Below are positions 37,960-45,980 of a DNA stretch of 64,000 bases, piece after piece. Under the pieces are notes generated by a model. It had not been told where the DNA came from, did no database searches, and saw only the letters and a list, made by a program, of their open reading frames with translations. The stretch's first letter is position 1, and each line of letters starts with the position of its first letter. The DNA comes from Candidatus Thioglobus sp. GTDB taxonomy: Bacteria; Pseudomonadota; Gammaproteobacteria; PS1; Pseudothioglobaceae. Location: contig JAOMCO010000003.1 in assembly GCA_028345055.1 (NCBI GenBank), forward strand, positions 52,823 to 116,822. Direction: 5' to 3'. Position numbers and translations under genes: made by a program.

Positions 37960-38016
37960 AATTAAGTTTTTTTCATTCTAAACTTGCCTTTCTTTAATTA
38001 ACTTAGGAATGACGAA

Positions 38017-38262
38017 ATGAAAAAATTACTCTCAATTACTTTTATGATTTTACTTTTGCCCTCTATGGCTTTTGCTGGTGCATGTCCAATGCTCAAATCA
38101 GAAGTTGAAGATAAAATTGCAACATTAGACCAAACAAAGTATGCAACTCTAATTAGCTTTGCACTCATGCTTCATGAACAAGGGGTCAAAGCGCATGATT
38201 CTGGCGACCATGGCATGTCAGAAGAGTTGCTCAACGGTGCTTTAAGATTGTTGGATGTCTAA
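38017..38262 (+). CDS. Small secreted protein (81 aa), unknown function
   Basis: An 81-residue protein with a strong signal peptide (MKKLLSITFMILLLPSMAFA). The mature domain of about 60 residues is predicted helical, begins GACPMLKSEVEDKIA and contains LHEQGVKAHDSGDHGMSEELLNGALRLL. A single Cys follows the cleavage site, but without a lipobox. I do not recognise a named family. AGGA precedes the ATG and a hairpin terminator follows, so it is a monocistronic unit with phased repeats upstream. Confidence 0.7.
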   Translation: MKKLLSITFMILLLPSMAFAGACPMLKSEVEDKIATLDQTKYATLISFALMLHEQGVKAHDSGDHGMSEELLNGALRLLDV

Positions 38263-38279
38263 ATTATAATCAACTTGAT

Positions 38280-38309
38280 AAATATGCCTTAAATTATTAG
38301 GGCATATTT
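38280..38309 (+). terminator. Hairpin after the 81-aa secreted protein gene
   Basis: AAATATGCC (38280-38288) pairs with GGCATATTT (38301-38309) around a 12-base loop. There is no strong T run, so it is probably a modest terminator. Confidence 0.6.
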
Positions 38310-38352
38310 AGTACATTAAAAATCATAAACAGACGATGTCTGTAAAGTGAGT

Positions 38353-39126
38353 CTAGCCTGGTGCTTTCTCAATGATACGATTGTCTAAAGCCCATTTAAT
38401 GAACTCATTGGTATCTATTTCAATGATTTCAAAATTTTCATTTGCCTCTTCATGTCTAACCTTGTTGCTTTTACTGCCTTTTCTAAAATGTTGTGTAAGA
38501 ATATTCCATTCTTTAAAATCTTCGAATTTTGTTTTTAACTTATCTGGCATGACCCTTTTCTTGAATGGAAGAATTGAAGAGCCCACCATCCAATAACAAA
38601 ACTCTTTTCTATCAATATCATCAGGCGAGACTCCTAGCATTATAAGAAATGCTTCATGAAGGTATATTGAAGAATATAGCTTAAGGCAATTTAGGTTGAA
38701 AGAAGCCTTTTTAACTAGAGAGTACCTTTTTTTAAATGCATCTCTGTCTTTAAGCCATAAATTCCAAACCCAAAACTTTTCTAGGTCATCTGAAAAACTT
38801 CGTTTGTAAGACACACCTTCAATATTCTTTATGAATTCAGCCCGCTTGTTTGCATGATTCTCTAAATCATTCTTTAATTTAGATAATCCTTTTACTTCAT
38901 TCCATCCATTTTCAAGATAAATATCTCTCCATTGGCTGAACTCCCAATCATTTTTTCCATTTTTAAAGCCAATGCTAAATAAGCTTTCCCAAAGTGGAAT
39001 AGTTTCAACTATTTCAGTAGCAATTCTTTTTTCAATAGCACTAACTAAAAGGTATTGAGTTTCAAAGTCATAAACTGACTTACGTATGAGATTTTCTCTT
39101 ATGGAGCGCGGCAAGATATAATTCAT
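38353..39126 (-). CDS. Hypothetical protein, shares three blocks with the protein at 43303-44490
   Basis: About 257 residues, soluble and mostly helical, with no signal peptide. Three blocks match the larger hypothetical at 43303: FSQWRDIYLENGWNEVKG, HEAFLIMLGVSPDD and EFIKWALDNRIIEK. The EA-x(4)-LG-x-SP block resembles a helical segment seen in many uncharacterised bacterial proteins. The function is unknown. An upstream TTG at 39141 is in frame; I prefer the ATG at 39126. Confidence 0.65.
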   Translation of the reverse strand: MNYILPRSIRENLIRKSVYDFETQYLLVSAIEKRIATEIVETIPLWESLFSIGFKNGKNDWEFSQWRDIYLENGWNEVKGLSKLKNDLENHANKRAEFIKNIEGVSYKRSFSDDLEKFWVWNLWLKDRDAFKKRYSLVKKASFNLNCLKLYSSIYLHEAFLIMLGVSPDDIDRKEFCYWMVGSSILPFKKRVMPDKLKTKFEDFKEWNILTQHFRKGSKSNKVRHEEANENFEIIEIDTNEFIKWALDNRIIEKAPG

Positions 39127-39173
39127 CGCGTTTAAAACCAATTATTATTTCAGTGAAGTATTTAACTTTTGAA

Positions 39174-39746
39174 TTAATCCAGCTCTTTTCTTCTAATAGT
39201 GAATATGCCTAAGATAACCAAAACTAAGCTATTAATCATCCATAAAGGTGCCACAATGCTGTCTCCACTGTTTGATAACTGCTCAGGACTCAAGATAGCA
39301 AGATAAGCAAACATTACAAAGGAGGCAAGTGCCAATAAACCCGATAGCCAAGTGGGGAAAAGATTGGTACATAAATATCCTAATCCAGTAAAGAATATTC
39401 CAAGATACATAATAGACCAGCCTGTCCAAGCAATCGCCTCTCCAATTAAATCAGATTCAGCACTAAGTTCTGCACTATTTATAGCATCTGAAACAAGCCC
39501 CATACTTAAACCAATAACCATCATTAGTAACCCAGAATCAATGTATGTCTGAACTTTAATAAAAGCATTTTTTTCAACATTCCTTGTCATCATAAAAGCT
39601 AATGGGATAGTAATCAATGCATAAGCTGCAATTTTTTCTGTATGTCCCTTGTCTAGAATACCAGTATCTCCTAGAAGAATATAAACAGCGATTGATCCTA
39701 GACCAGCTATTATATAGAGAATTCCATTTACTAATTTATCCGACAT
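39174..39746 (-). CDS. Hypothetical multi-pass membrane protein
   Basis: A 190-residue protein with six likely transmembrane segments (about 7-25, 40-55, 70-87, 105-125, 133-150, 165-185) separated by short loops. It has no recognisable catalytic motif. It starts 44 bp downstream of the monooxygenase-like gene on the same strand and may share its transcript. The function is unknown. Confidence 0.65.
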   Translation of the reverse strand: MSDKLVNGILYIIAGLGSIAVYILLGDTGILDKGHTEKIAAYALITIPLAFMMTRNVEKNAFIKVQTYIDSGLLMMVIGLSMGLVSDAINSAELSAESDLIGEAIAWTGWSIMYLGIFFTGLGYLCTNLFPTWLSGLLALASFVMFAYLAILSPEQLSNSGDSIVAPLWMINSLVLVILGIFTIRRKELD

Positions 39747-39790
39747 AATTTACCTCTTAATTAATTAAATTATTACAAAAAAGTATTGCT

Positions 39791-40084
39791 TTATGCGCCG
39801 ATGTTGGAAAGATAAGATAGTGAAAACTCACCTTCCAAAACTTCTCCCATAAAGTCACCAAATCCATTATCCATTCTAAAGTTAAGATAAGCCTGGTGTT
39901 CTTCTTTGCTATCCCATTGCTCATATAACCATACTGTCTTGTTATCTTCATCAACCAACATTTCAATATGCTTAAAGCCTTTATGAGATCTTGTAATTAC
40001 AAATCCATCATCACTACTTGCCCAATCAATAAGTTTTGATGCACCTGCTTGGTGACAAGGACATTTAGCTATCACATAAGTCAT
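39791..40084 (-). CDS. Antibiotic-biosynthesis-monooxygenase (ABM) domain protein
   Basis: A 97-residue ferredoxin-like alpha/beta protein. The pattern MTYVIAKCPCHQAGASKLIDWA, then KGFKHIEMLVDEDNKTVWLYEQWDSKEEHQAYLNFR is characteristic of small ABM proteins, which act as dimers on quinol-like or haem-like compounds. The local EQWDSKEEHQ motif matches the usual E-x-W-x(2)-x(2)-H. The substrate is not known. Confidence 0.78.
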   Translation of the reverse strand: MTYVIAKCPCHQAGASKLIDWASSDDGFVITRSHKGFKHIEMLVDEDNKTVWLYEQWDSKEEHQAYLNFRMDNGFGDFMGEVLEGEFSLSYLSNIGA

Positions 40085-40161
40085 AATTATCCTAAAGTTA
40101 AATTACTGAATTTTTATTATAACTCAAAAAGATCTCCATGTTTACCATAGCTCAGATCTGT

Positions 40162-40199
40162 AGTCTTTATCCAATCTACTTCGAATCTTCATCTAGTCT
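40162..40199 (+). promoter_or_regulatory. Four 11-bp-phased AATCT/AGTCT repeats
   Basis: AGTCTTTATCC (40162), AATCTACTTCG (40173), AATCTTCATCT (40184) and AGTCTC (40195) recur at exactly 11-bp spacing. The inner pair reads TCTACTT-CGAA-TCTTCAT, a 7+4+7 layout like a PhoB box. It lies 51 bp before a small membrane ORF and 78 bp from the divergent ABM gene start. Confidence 0.45.
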
Positions 40200-40249
40200 C
40201 AAAATTGGATAATTAAAATTTATTTTTTTTATGTTTGCTAGAGATCTTT

Positions 40250-40348
40250 ATGGAAACTAAACTAGTCTTGTGGATAACTGCATGTATGGTTTTTATGCTA
40301 AGTTTTATGTATGCAATGGTAAGCATCATAAGTAGCTTTCTAAACTAA
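40250..40348 (+). CDS. Small single-span membrane peptide (32 aa)
   Basis: ATG to TAA encodes 32 residues, METKLVLWITACMVFMLSFM followed by YAMVSIISSFLN, almost all one hydrophobic helix. AGAG lies six bases upstream of the ATG. It sits between the phased repeats and another small gene on the same strand. The function is unknown. Confidence 0.42.
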   Translation: METKLVLWITACMVFMLSFMYAMVSIISSFLN

Positions 40349-40371
40349 ATAATAATGAGGACTAAATCTAA

Positions 40372-40560
40372 ATGACACTCGCTAAATACAATACTAAAAA
40401 CGGCTCCCCAAATGATAGGAGAAAGAAAAAGAGAGCACTAGATAAAGAGTTTAGAGAGCTTCTGAATATGGAGTCAATGATGGACAGTGATTTAAGAAGC
40501 GCCTATCATGATAATCTATTTTTTCTCAATGAACAGATCAGAGGAAATGAGAGCCTTTAA
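40372..40560 (+). CDS. Small charged protein (62 aa), unknown
   Basis: A 62-residue soluble, strongly charged peptide. The start is basic (NDRRKKKRALDKEFREL) and the second half more acidic and helical. There is no known domain. GAGG lies about 11 bases before the ATG. It begins 23 bp after the 32-residue membrane ORF, so the two probably share a transcript. Confidence 0.45.
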   Translation: MTLAKYNTKNGSPNDRRKKKRALDKEFRELLNMESMMDSDLRSAYHDNLFFLNEQIRGNESL

Positions 40561-40630
40561 ATATGTTTTGACTATTGTCAGCTATTCTTTTCTTATAATT
40601 TTTCTCTACGTAGCTATAACAAATATCTAA
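40547..40630 (+). CDS. Possible small membrane peptide (27 aa)
   Basis: ATG to TAA encodes 27 residues, MRAFKYVLTIVSYSFLIIFL and YVAITNI, one hydrophobic helix with a basic start. It overlaps the previous ORF by 14 bp. AGAGGA is only two bases from the ATG, which is too close for a good site. It could be coupled to the upstream ORF; the call is weak. Confidence 0.3.
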   Translation: MRAFKYVLTIVSYSFLIIFLYVAITNI

Positions 40631-41169
40631 TTACTTTTTTTTGTTAGGAATGACTTTATAGCAATGACTATTCCAATTATGATCAATAGATAGGTGAGGC
40701 TAGACATAATCCATTTGAATGAGTTAATGTTTGAGCCAACAGAAATCAATATTTGGGATATTGAGCCTGCAGTTATCCAGTTTTCTATCATTAGTAATTC
40801 TAAAAAGTTTTCCGACCAGTCTGAAATCATTCCAATAATAGGCGCTATTAAATAAATTTTCTTATTGAGTAGATACAAAATCCATGATCCATACATCAAG
40901 GTGTAAATCAAAGCAAAAATTACATCCCAAATTTTAAGAAACTGACTGTAGCAAAGAAGTTGCTCCTGAGTTCTAGCGGCAAAGAAATTTTGAACCATCT
41001 CTACGTTGTAAGAAAAAGATAGGCCTAGAGAGTTTGATTCACTATCAAGCTTGAAGCATTCAGATACTGGGTTTAAGACAAAAGTTATGTATATTAAAAA
41101 TACTAAGGTAGAGCCAAAAGACAAATATAGTGTTTTTTTATTCCTAGTATTATTGATAGTTGCGTCCAT
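40627..41169 (-). CDS. Hypothetical four-helix membrane protein
   Basis: A 180-residue protein with four likely membrane segments (about 12-32, 80-100, 105-125, 150-172). A soluble loop after the first helix contains ARTQEQLLCYSQFLKIWDVIFALIYTLMYGSW. No family motif is recognised. The layout and length resemble small uncharacterised integral membrane proteins. It is a single leftward gene. Confidence 0.62.
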   Translation of the reverse strand: MDATINNTRNKKTLYLSFGSTLVFLIYITFVLNPVSECFKLDSESNSLGLSFSYNVEMVQNFFAARTQEQLLCYSQFLKIWDVIFALIYTLMYGSWILYLLNKKIYLIAPIIGMISDWSENFLELLMIENWITAGSISQILISVGSNINSFKWIMSSLTYLLIIIGIVIAIKSFLTKKSN

Positions 41170-41292
41170 TTTATCTACCTATTAATGAGATTGAAAAAGT
41201 TGCTTTCTATCTAAAAAGAAATAAATATACACTATTTTTCAAAGCAATTTTTAACCTTACTTACAAGCATGATAGATTTTTTCTTTATAAAA

Positions 41293-41337
41293 ATAACTCC
41301 TAATCTTCATTCAAAGTAAGTGCTTAGGACTTATAAT
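41293..41337 (+). promoter_or_regulatory. Pho-box-like motif and -10 box of a leaderless gene
   Basis: ATAACTC-CTAA-TCTTCAT (41293-41310) is nearly identical to the region before 47602. A perfect TATAAT (41332-41337) lies six bases before the GTG at 41344, with no Shine-Dalgarno. Confidence 0.45.
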
Positions 41338-41343
41338 TAAATC

Positions 41344-41658
41344 GTGAAAAAAATATTACTCTATTTGTTCTTATTTGGTATGTTGAATACTTCTTACGCC
41401 AACACTCTCGATGATTGGTCAGATGAGGACCTTTGTAGATGGGTCGATGCTGTATCAATTCCTGATCCAATCTTATTAGAGATTGATATCAGAAAGATTG
41501 TCTGTTTTTCATCGACAGAATCAATTGAGGTTTCTATACAAGAGCCTTACATTAGCGAACATGGAACTGTTTTTCCATCTCCAAGTTCTTCATCCAGCTC
41601 AAATAATAATCAAAGAAGTGGTATAAAATTTATATTTAATTATAAAGTTACTCTTTAG
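41344..41658 (+). CDS. Small secreted protein with Cys31/Cys54 domain
   Basis: A 104-residue exported protein (signal peptide to about residue 20, TSYA-N). The mature part begins DDWSDEDLC-x(22)-C, with Cys31, Pro40, Arg50 and Cys54. These occupy the same positions in the proteins at 44609 and 46940. The tail is Ser/Asn-rich (about 78-92). The pair of cysteines suggests one periplasmic disulfide. The function is unknown. The start is GTG with TATAAT six bases upstream, so translation is probably leaderless. Confidence 0.65.
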   Translation: MKKILLYLFLFGMLNTSYANTLDDWSDEDLCRWVDAVSIPDPILLEIDIRKIVCFSSTESIEVSIQEPYISEHGTVFPSPSSSSSSNNNQRSGIKFIFNYKVTL

Positions 41659-41682
41659 AAAGACTGATCTGGCAGTACAAAT

Positions 41683-42270
41683 ATGAAAAGAGTATTTTTT
41701 TTGATTTTCTCAGTACTTACTTCATTTTCTTCACAGTCCATAGAGAATCTTGAGTTTCCAATTGAGCCACTAATGGCAAAAGAATGGAAATTTCAGAGCG
41801 ATCAAGTAATGGGAGGCGTTTCTCAAGGGGATGCCTCATTGGTTCAGGATGGAGATATGTTTTTTTTCAGACTTACTGGTGATGTCAGTACAAGAAACAA
41901 TGGTGGCTTTGTCCAGTTTCGTTCAAAAGTATCACTGTTCAATAAGCCAGAAATGTTTCAGTTAATCCATAATGCCAACAAAGTTGGGCAAGAACTTGAG
42001 GGGGTTAGATTAATGGTCAGGGGAAATGGTGAGAGATATCATGTCATGATTCGAACATACTCCACTTGGTCTCCAAGTGACTATTATTATCATACATTTG
42101 ATACTAGTATTGACTGGCAGCAAGTTGACTTGCCATTTAGTGAATTCAGGCGTTCTAAATCTGGTGAAATGGACTTAGGGGCTGATCAGATGAGAGATTT
42201 TGCTGTTGTTGCTTATGGCCGTGATTTCAAATCTGACGTTTCAGTCTCTAACATTAGTTTTTATTACTAA
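41683..42270 (+). CDS. CIA30 / NDUFAF1-family protein, predicted secreted
   Basis: A 195-residue protein with a signal peptide (to about residue 19). Its beta-sandwich domain matches the complex I intermediate-associated 30 family: EWKFQSDQVMGGVSQGDASL, NNGGFVQFRSKV, EGVRLMVRGNGERYHVMIRT and WQQVDLPFSEF. In mitochondria the family helps assemble complex I. Secreted bacterial members have no settled role and may bind sugars. It follows the two-Cys gene by 24 bp and may be its operon partner. Confidence 0.83.
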   Translation: MKRVFFLIFSVLTSFSSQSIENLEFPIEPLMAKEWKFQSDQVMGGVSQGDASLVQDGDMFFFRLTGDVSTRNNGGFVQFRSKVSLFNKPEMFQLIHNANKVGQELEGVRLMVRGNGERYHVMIRTYSTWSPSDYYYHTFDTSIDWQQVDLPFSEFRRSKSGEMDLGADQMRDFAVVAYGRDFKSDVSVSNISFYY

Positions 42271-42295
42271 CAAATCTTAAGTCAAAATCGAAGTC

Positions 42296-42829
42296 TTAAC
42301 CCATAGAAAATGTTTTGACTTCATCAAAACTTAAGTGGTCGGTTGTATTCTTTGCATAGTAAGCTCTCTCGATAGTGCCATCTTCATTAATCAAAATATC
42401 AACGGGTACCGTTCTCATTGAGCCTTTCATTTGCATTGGTATATATCCTTTAGAAAAGGCTTTTAAGAGTCTAAAAAAACCTAGAGTGGAGCCAATTAGA
42501 AATTTCCAGGCAGATTGTTCAACATCATATTTTTTAAAATAGTCAAAATTTTCATCTGCAAGGATTTTAAAAGGTGCATTATGTTTTTTTGTACTTTTAA
42601 TTAAAAAATCTAGCGGAGAATCAAAGATAGCAATAACTTGAAAGTTATCTCCAAGTTCGCGATACCTCTTCGTAAACTCATTTATTCTAAGATTACAAAA
42701 CGGACAGGTAGCAAACCTATAGAAGGTTACGATTGCTTTTTTTCCTGCTAAATCTTTAATATCAAAAGTGTCACCTTGAGTGCTTGGGAGAGCTAGAGTT
42801 TCAATAACATCACCTTTATTTAATTTCAT
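42296..42829 (-). CDS. Peroxiredoxin-like AhpC/TSA family protein
   Basis: A 177-residue thioredoxin-fold protein. Its CxxC is in FYRFATCPFCNLRINEF, at the position of the peroxidatic Cys of peroxiredoxins, followed by DNFQVIAIFDSPLDFLIK and the late RTVPVDILINEDGTIERAYYAKN. The CPFC form is typical of the AhpC-TSA_2/PRXL2-like group. It is probably a cytoplasmic thiol peroxidase or disulfide reductase. Monocistronic, with no signal peptide. Confidence 0.82.
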   Translation of the reverse strand: MKLNKGDVIETLALPSTQGDTFDIKDLAGKKAIVTFYRFATCPFCNLRINEFTKRYRELGDNFQVIAIFDSPLDFLIKSTKKHNAPFKILADENFDYFKKYDVEQSAWKFLIGSTLGFFRLLKAFSKGYIPMQMKGSMRTVPVDILINEDGTIERAYYAKNTTDHLSFDEVKTFSMG

Positions 42830-42902
42830 GAGATTCCTTCAATAGTTAACAGAGAAAATAGAGTAATTATTTTAATATTAGTCATACAAAAAATACAAAA
42901 TT

Positions 42903-43115
42903 CTATTTCATAATATGAAAATCTGTTTTAGATTTCTTCTTCTTCTCTTTAATCCACCTAACTCTTTTACGCCATAATTTATAGGAGCTAGCTTTTAGGT
43001 TTTTTTGCATGATACGTTTGACCTCAGGCTCTTTAATCCCTAGATCTTTTTCAATATCTGAGAAAGTTACATCATCACTCCAGGCCATCTCTATTACTTC
43101 GTTAATGTTAATCAT
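42903..43115 (-). CDS. DUF2805 (TIGR03643) family protein
   Basis: A 70-residue basic protein with a family-typical helix-turn-helix-like pattern: EVIEMAWSDDVTFSDIEKDLGIKEPEVKRIMQKNLKASSYKLWRKRV. The Ser-x-x-LWRKRV block is diagnostic. The function is unknown, though it may bind nucleic acid. Its start overlaps the stop of a 57-residue upstream gene by 4 bp (ATGA), so the two are translationally coupled. Confidence 0.85.
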   Translation of the reverse strand: MININEVIEMAWSDDVTFSDIEKDLGIKEPEVKRIMQKNLKASSYKLWRKRVRWIKEKKKKSKTDFHIMK

Positions 43116-43285
43116 ATTGCATTATCTATATTCATAAGAATAGGCCTGCCATCAGGCGTATTTAATGGGATTATTTTGTCATTATATTTGGCACATAGGG
43201 TTGGACTATTTTGCTTTTGATCACCAAGATTTACTTCTAGATCAACTAGCACTAGATCAGCATCCAATAATTCCAGTATTTTCAT
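43112..43285 (-). CDS. Small protein (57 aa) coupled to DUF2805
   Basis: ATG at 43285 to TGA at 43112 encodes 57 residues, beginning MKILELLDADLVLVDLEVNL and ending near NTPDGRPILMNIDNAI. A strong GGAG lies five bases upstream and the stop overlaps the DUF2805 start (ATGA). Both point to a real gene. It contains one Cys and no membrane segment. I do not recognise it. Confidence 0.65.
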   Translation of the reverse strand: MKILELLDADLVLVDLEVNLGDQKQNSPTLCAKYNDKIIPLNTPDGRPILMNIDNAI

Positions 43286-43302
43286 TTTATCTCCTTTAAA
43301 TA

Positions 43303-44490
43303 TTAATTTACTATTGCCTTGACTGGTTCAATGTTTATGAGGGCAGAATCAATTAAGGCACACTCCTGTTTAAAAATCTTATCATCATCTGTATAATTTA
43401 ATTCATCTGATAGGATCTCCATTGACTGATTCTTTAATGGGTATGTTGATGTGTAGTGAATATATTTTTGAATGTCTTCAAAGGGCTTAGATGATTGAAC
43501 AAGTTTTCTGTTGACAAGTTCTGAAATCAAATAATGAAGAGAGGCCCACGACATTCCATCTGAGAGTTCCCAAGTATAATCAAAGGCCCCTTTGATATAG
43601 CCAACATCTAATAATGAGCTGAATAGGTTATAAGCAAAGCCCTCCCCAAATGGACTTTCTTCCCTATTTCTAATTTTGGGTACCCTATCTTCGATATAGT
43701 GATTTTTGTATGCCCACTCATTAAACTTAATGGATGAAAGCCTGTCACTAAAGTCAGAGGGCTGGCCTCTTGTTGCGATCCTTTCGATCAAGCCGTATTC
43801 TTTTTTTTGTTTTAAATACCATTCTAGATGGCCATAATCTTCATTGGAATATAAGTTGCTGTTCACAACTAATTTATTTCCTTGATAGTCTTGATATTCA
43901 ATGCTGTCTGTTTCAAAGAGTCTTTCACTCAGGCTAAAGTTTTCAAAGCCTGTGGTTCCTTGAACTGATGGACTGAGACCAAGAAGTACAAATAAGGCTT
44001 CTTCAATTCTAGTTGTTTGTGTTTGGGAAACTCTTCTCATGTCAAAACGCTCCCTCTCTAGCTTATCAAGTCTAAGTTTCCACTTGAGATAGTATTTATT
44101 CCATACTTTCCAAAAGGTTGAATAAGACTTGTCTAGTTCGTAGGATGCCCAGGTCCCACTTTGTTCATTATCACTATTACCTTCAATTGAAGGAAGTGCA
44201 GTTATTGACTCATTATCAATAGATACGCTTTTGGGATTATAGAAACATCGAAAATCTTTAATCTCTATCCAGCCATGTTGAGAATAGATTTGTCGCCATT
44301 TTTCAAAAGATATATTTGCCTTTGTGATTTCTCCAAAAACTCTTTTGCTTGACTTCTCTTTCCAGTATTCAACAATATTTTTGACAAGCTTAAGCTCATC
44401 TCTAAGCTCATTGATCGTAATATGAGTCTGCACACGACTGACAGTGAGTTTCATTTCATCATGAAATTTTTTACGTGAAAAATCAATCAT
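43303..44490 (-). CDS. Hypothetical protein related to the protein at 38353-39126
   Basis: A 395-residue soluble, mostly helical protein. Residues 1-270 share the layout of the shorter hypothetical: FEKWRQIYSQHGWIEIKD (about 62-79), FWKVWNKYYLKWK (126-138), EEALFVLLGLSPS (163-175) and FNEWAYKNHYIED (about 257-269). The remaining 125 residues are an extra C-terminal domain. It begins the unit that includes the 57-residue and DUF2805 genes, 17 bp downstream. The function is unknown. Confidence 0.65.
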   Translation of the reverse strand: MIDFSRKKFHDEMKLTVSRVQTHITINELRDELKLVKNIVEYWKEKSSKRVFGEITKANISFEKWRQIYSQHGWIEIKDFRCFYNPKSVSIDNESITALPSIEGNSDNEQSGTWASYELDKSYSTFWKVWNKYYLKWKLRLDKLERERFDMRRVSQTQTTRIEEALFVLLGLSPSVQGTTGFENFSLSERLFETDSIEYQDYQGNKLVVNSNLYSNEDYGHLEWYLKQKKEYGLIERIATRGQPSDFSDRLSSIKFNEWAYKNHYIEDRVPKIRNREESPFGEGFAYNLFSSLLDVGYIKGAFDYTWELSDGMSWASLHYLISELVNRKLVQSSKPFEDIQKYIHYTSTYPLKNQSMEILSDELNYTDDDKIFKQECALIDSALINIEPVKAIVN

Positions 44491-44522
44491 TTAATTATTT
44501 AATTAGTGAGTTAAAAAATCAT

Positions 44523-44562
44523 GCTTCATTTAAAGAACACACAATTTACATCTAATTCACAA
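44523..44562 (+). promoter_or_regulatory. 11-bp-phased direct repeats upstream of the gene at 44609
   Basis: GCTTCAT-TTAA-AGAACAC-ACAA-TTTACAT-CTAA-TTCACAA has four 7-mers at 11-bp spacing. The first two units match those at 37918-37946 (CTTCAT then AGAAC(A/G)C). A TATAAA box at 44591-44596 follows, 12 bases before the ATG. Confidence 0.4.
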
Positions 44563-44608
44563 AGAAATAGCATATATTTAGTGTTTTATTTATAAACACC
44601 TGTATCTA

Positions 44609-44908
44609 ATGAAAAAACTAATACTATTTTTCTGTACTTTGTTTACTGCAAATTTTGTTTATGCTACCTACCTTGATGACTGGACTAATGATCAGCTTTG
44701 TGGCTGGACAAATTCTGCTAGCATCCCTGAGCACATTCAAAATGAAGTAGTAAAAAGAGAGATATTCTGTTCTGGAGGTATTGAGGTCTCATCTCTCCCC
44801 ACTGAAGCTGATCTTTCATCGGAATATGGTACAGTTTTTGCATCGCCTGATCCATCATTGGTTATAGGTGAGATTTCTAAATCTATGGAGGATAAGTACT
44901 ACAAGTAA
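44609..44908 (+). CDS. Small secreted protein with Cys31/Cys54 domain
   Basis: A 99-residue exported protein (signal peptide to about YAT). Its mature start, LDDWTNDQLCGW, places Cys31, Pro40, Arg50 and Cys54 exactly as in the proteins at 41344 and 46940. The C-terminal part contains SEYGTVFASPDPS, close to SEHGTVFPSPSS of the 41344 protein, so these two are the closest pair. The function is unknown. No Shine-Dalgarno sequence is seen; the transcript leader is probably about six bases. Confidence 0.65.
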   Translation: MKKLILFFCTLFTANFVYATYLDDWTNDQLCGWTNSASIPEHIQNEVVKREIFCSGGIEVSSLPTEADLSSEYGTVFASPDPSLVIGEISKSMEDKYYK

Positions 44909-44943
44909 GTCCTATAAGCTTTTATGTACATTAAGGAAAAAAA

Positions 44944-45270
44944 TTATCTATTAAATTCTCTTAGATACTGATGTGAGATGATTTGATTATTTTTTACCTT
45001 TGCAACAAACAATACACTTGAGTCTGGTGATTCAGGATCTAAAACATTATGAGTTCCAACGATAACCTCATTATTTTCATAAAGACAGGAGAAGTTAGTT
45101 GCAGTAAAGTTAGTCTCAATGCACCACTCAATCGTGCCTGACTTATCCAGGCTCCAGTCATAACGATCATTAAACCATGTAAATTTGTCAGATAAGGTTG
45201 TAGCCATCTTGCTAGTATCTTTATCATTCACAGCCTCAAGCCATGCATCACTGTATGCTTTAAAATTCAT
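44944..45270 (-). CDS. SnoaL/NTF2-like protein
   Basis: A 108-residue alpha+beta protein with the cone-shaped NTF2-like pattern: YSDAWLEAVNDKDTSKMATTLSDKFTWFNDRYDW, followed by paired strands (NFSCLYENNEVIVGTHNV, SVLFVAKVKNNQIISHQYLREF). Such proteins may be enzymes or simple binders. No catalytic residues can be assigned with confidence. A single gene convergent with the two-Cys gene. Confidence 0.65.
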   Translation of the reverse strand: MNFKAYSDAWLEAVNDKDTSKMATTLSDKFTWFNDRYDWSLDKSGTIEWCIETNFTATNFSCLYENNEVIVGTHNVLDPESPDSSVLFVAKVKNNQIISHQYLREFNR

Positions 45271-45339
45271 AGAGGTTTGCCTTCTAAGATATTGAAAAAT
45301 TTGAATTATACTTCTCTATCGACTTTTGATATGGACATA

Positions 45340-45912
45340 TTATTCTTTTAATCGAAATGGAGGGTACACATCGGTGGTTAATAGAAGCGCATAGGCACTA
45401 ACTCTGAGTGTCCATCTTAAAAAACCTTCTACAAAACCAAATAGTACTTTTGGATATTTACCCGTAATTAAGATACTGAATAATGCAAAAATTGTGCAAA
45501 GTGCGACCCCAACAAAAAAGAAAACTAGAACAATTAGATGAGGGATGATTAGAATCCATTTAATAAGAGGCATCCATCTATTTAAATCATTTTTGACGTC
45601 AGGATATGGCACAGTAATAAGGACTGATTGATCATGGTCTGTTGAAGGATACTCATCTCTCATAAGAAAAAAATATGCTGCAATTCTATATGCGAACTTA
45701 GTGATACCAATATTCCAATCAAACCAAAACTTTGGATACTTTTCTTTAAAAAGGATCATCATTGCAATAGCAACAGATAAAGCTTCAGCATAAGTTGAAA
45801 TCAAACCTAGAATAATAACAATTGGGATAATTAGTACTAGCCTAAAAAGAGCAGTTAGGCGATTAGTGGTTTCTGAATAATCAATTTTTAAGTTCACTGG
45901 ATAGTCTTTCAT
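45340..45912 (-). CDS. DUF4389 membrane protein
   Basis: A 190-residue protein with about four membrane segments in a duplicated arrangement. NRLTALFRLVLIIPIVIILGL and LNRWMPLIKWILIIPHLIVLVFFF mark the two halves, each followed by KYPKFWFDWNIGITKFAYRIAAYFFLM- and KYPKVLFGFVEGFLRWTLRVSAYALLL-like segments that end in DEYPS or DVYPPF. This repeated layout is the hallmark of DUF4389. The function is unknown. Confidence 0.8.
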   Translation of the reverse strand: MKDYPVNLKIDYSETTNRLTALFRLVLIIPIVIILGLISTYAEALSVAIAMMILFKEKYPKFWFDWNIGITKFAYRIAAYFFLMRDEYPSTDHDQSVLITVPYPDVKNDLNRWMPLIKWILIIPHLIVLVFFFVGVALCTIFALFSILITGKYPKVLFGFVEGFLRWTLRVSAYALLLTTDVYPPFRLKE

Positions 45913-45980
45913 ATTAGATCCTTATAGTTTAATTATGAGCTATTTAAACAACTCAATGAAGATTATATAACCTAAAATTA

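Noticed and set aside
39757..39966. A minus-strand frame of 69 codons overlapping the ABM-domain gene
   Set aside because: It overlaps the ABM-domain gene in another frame, and only the ABM frame carries a recognisable domain.
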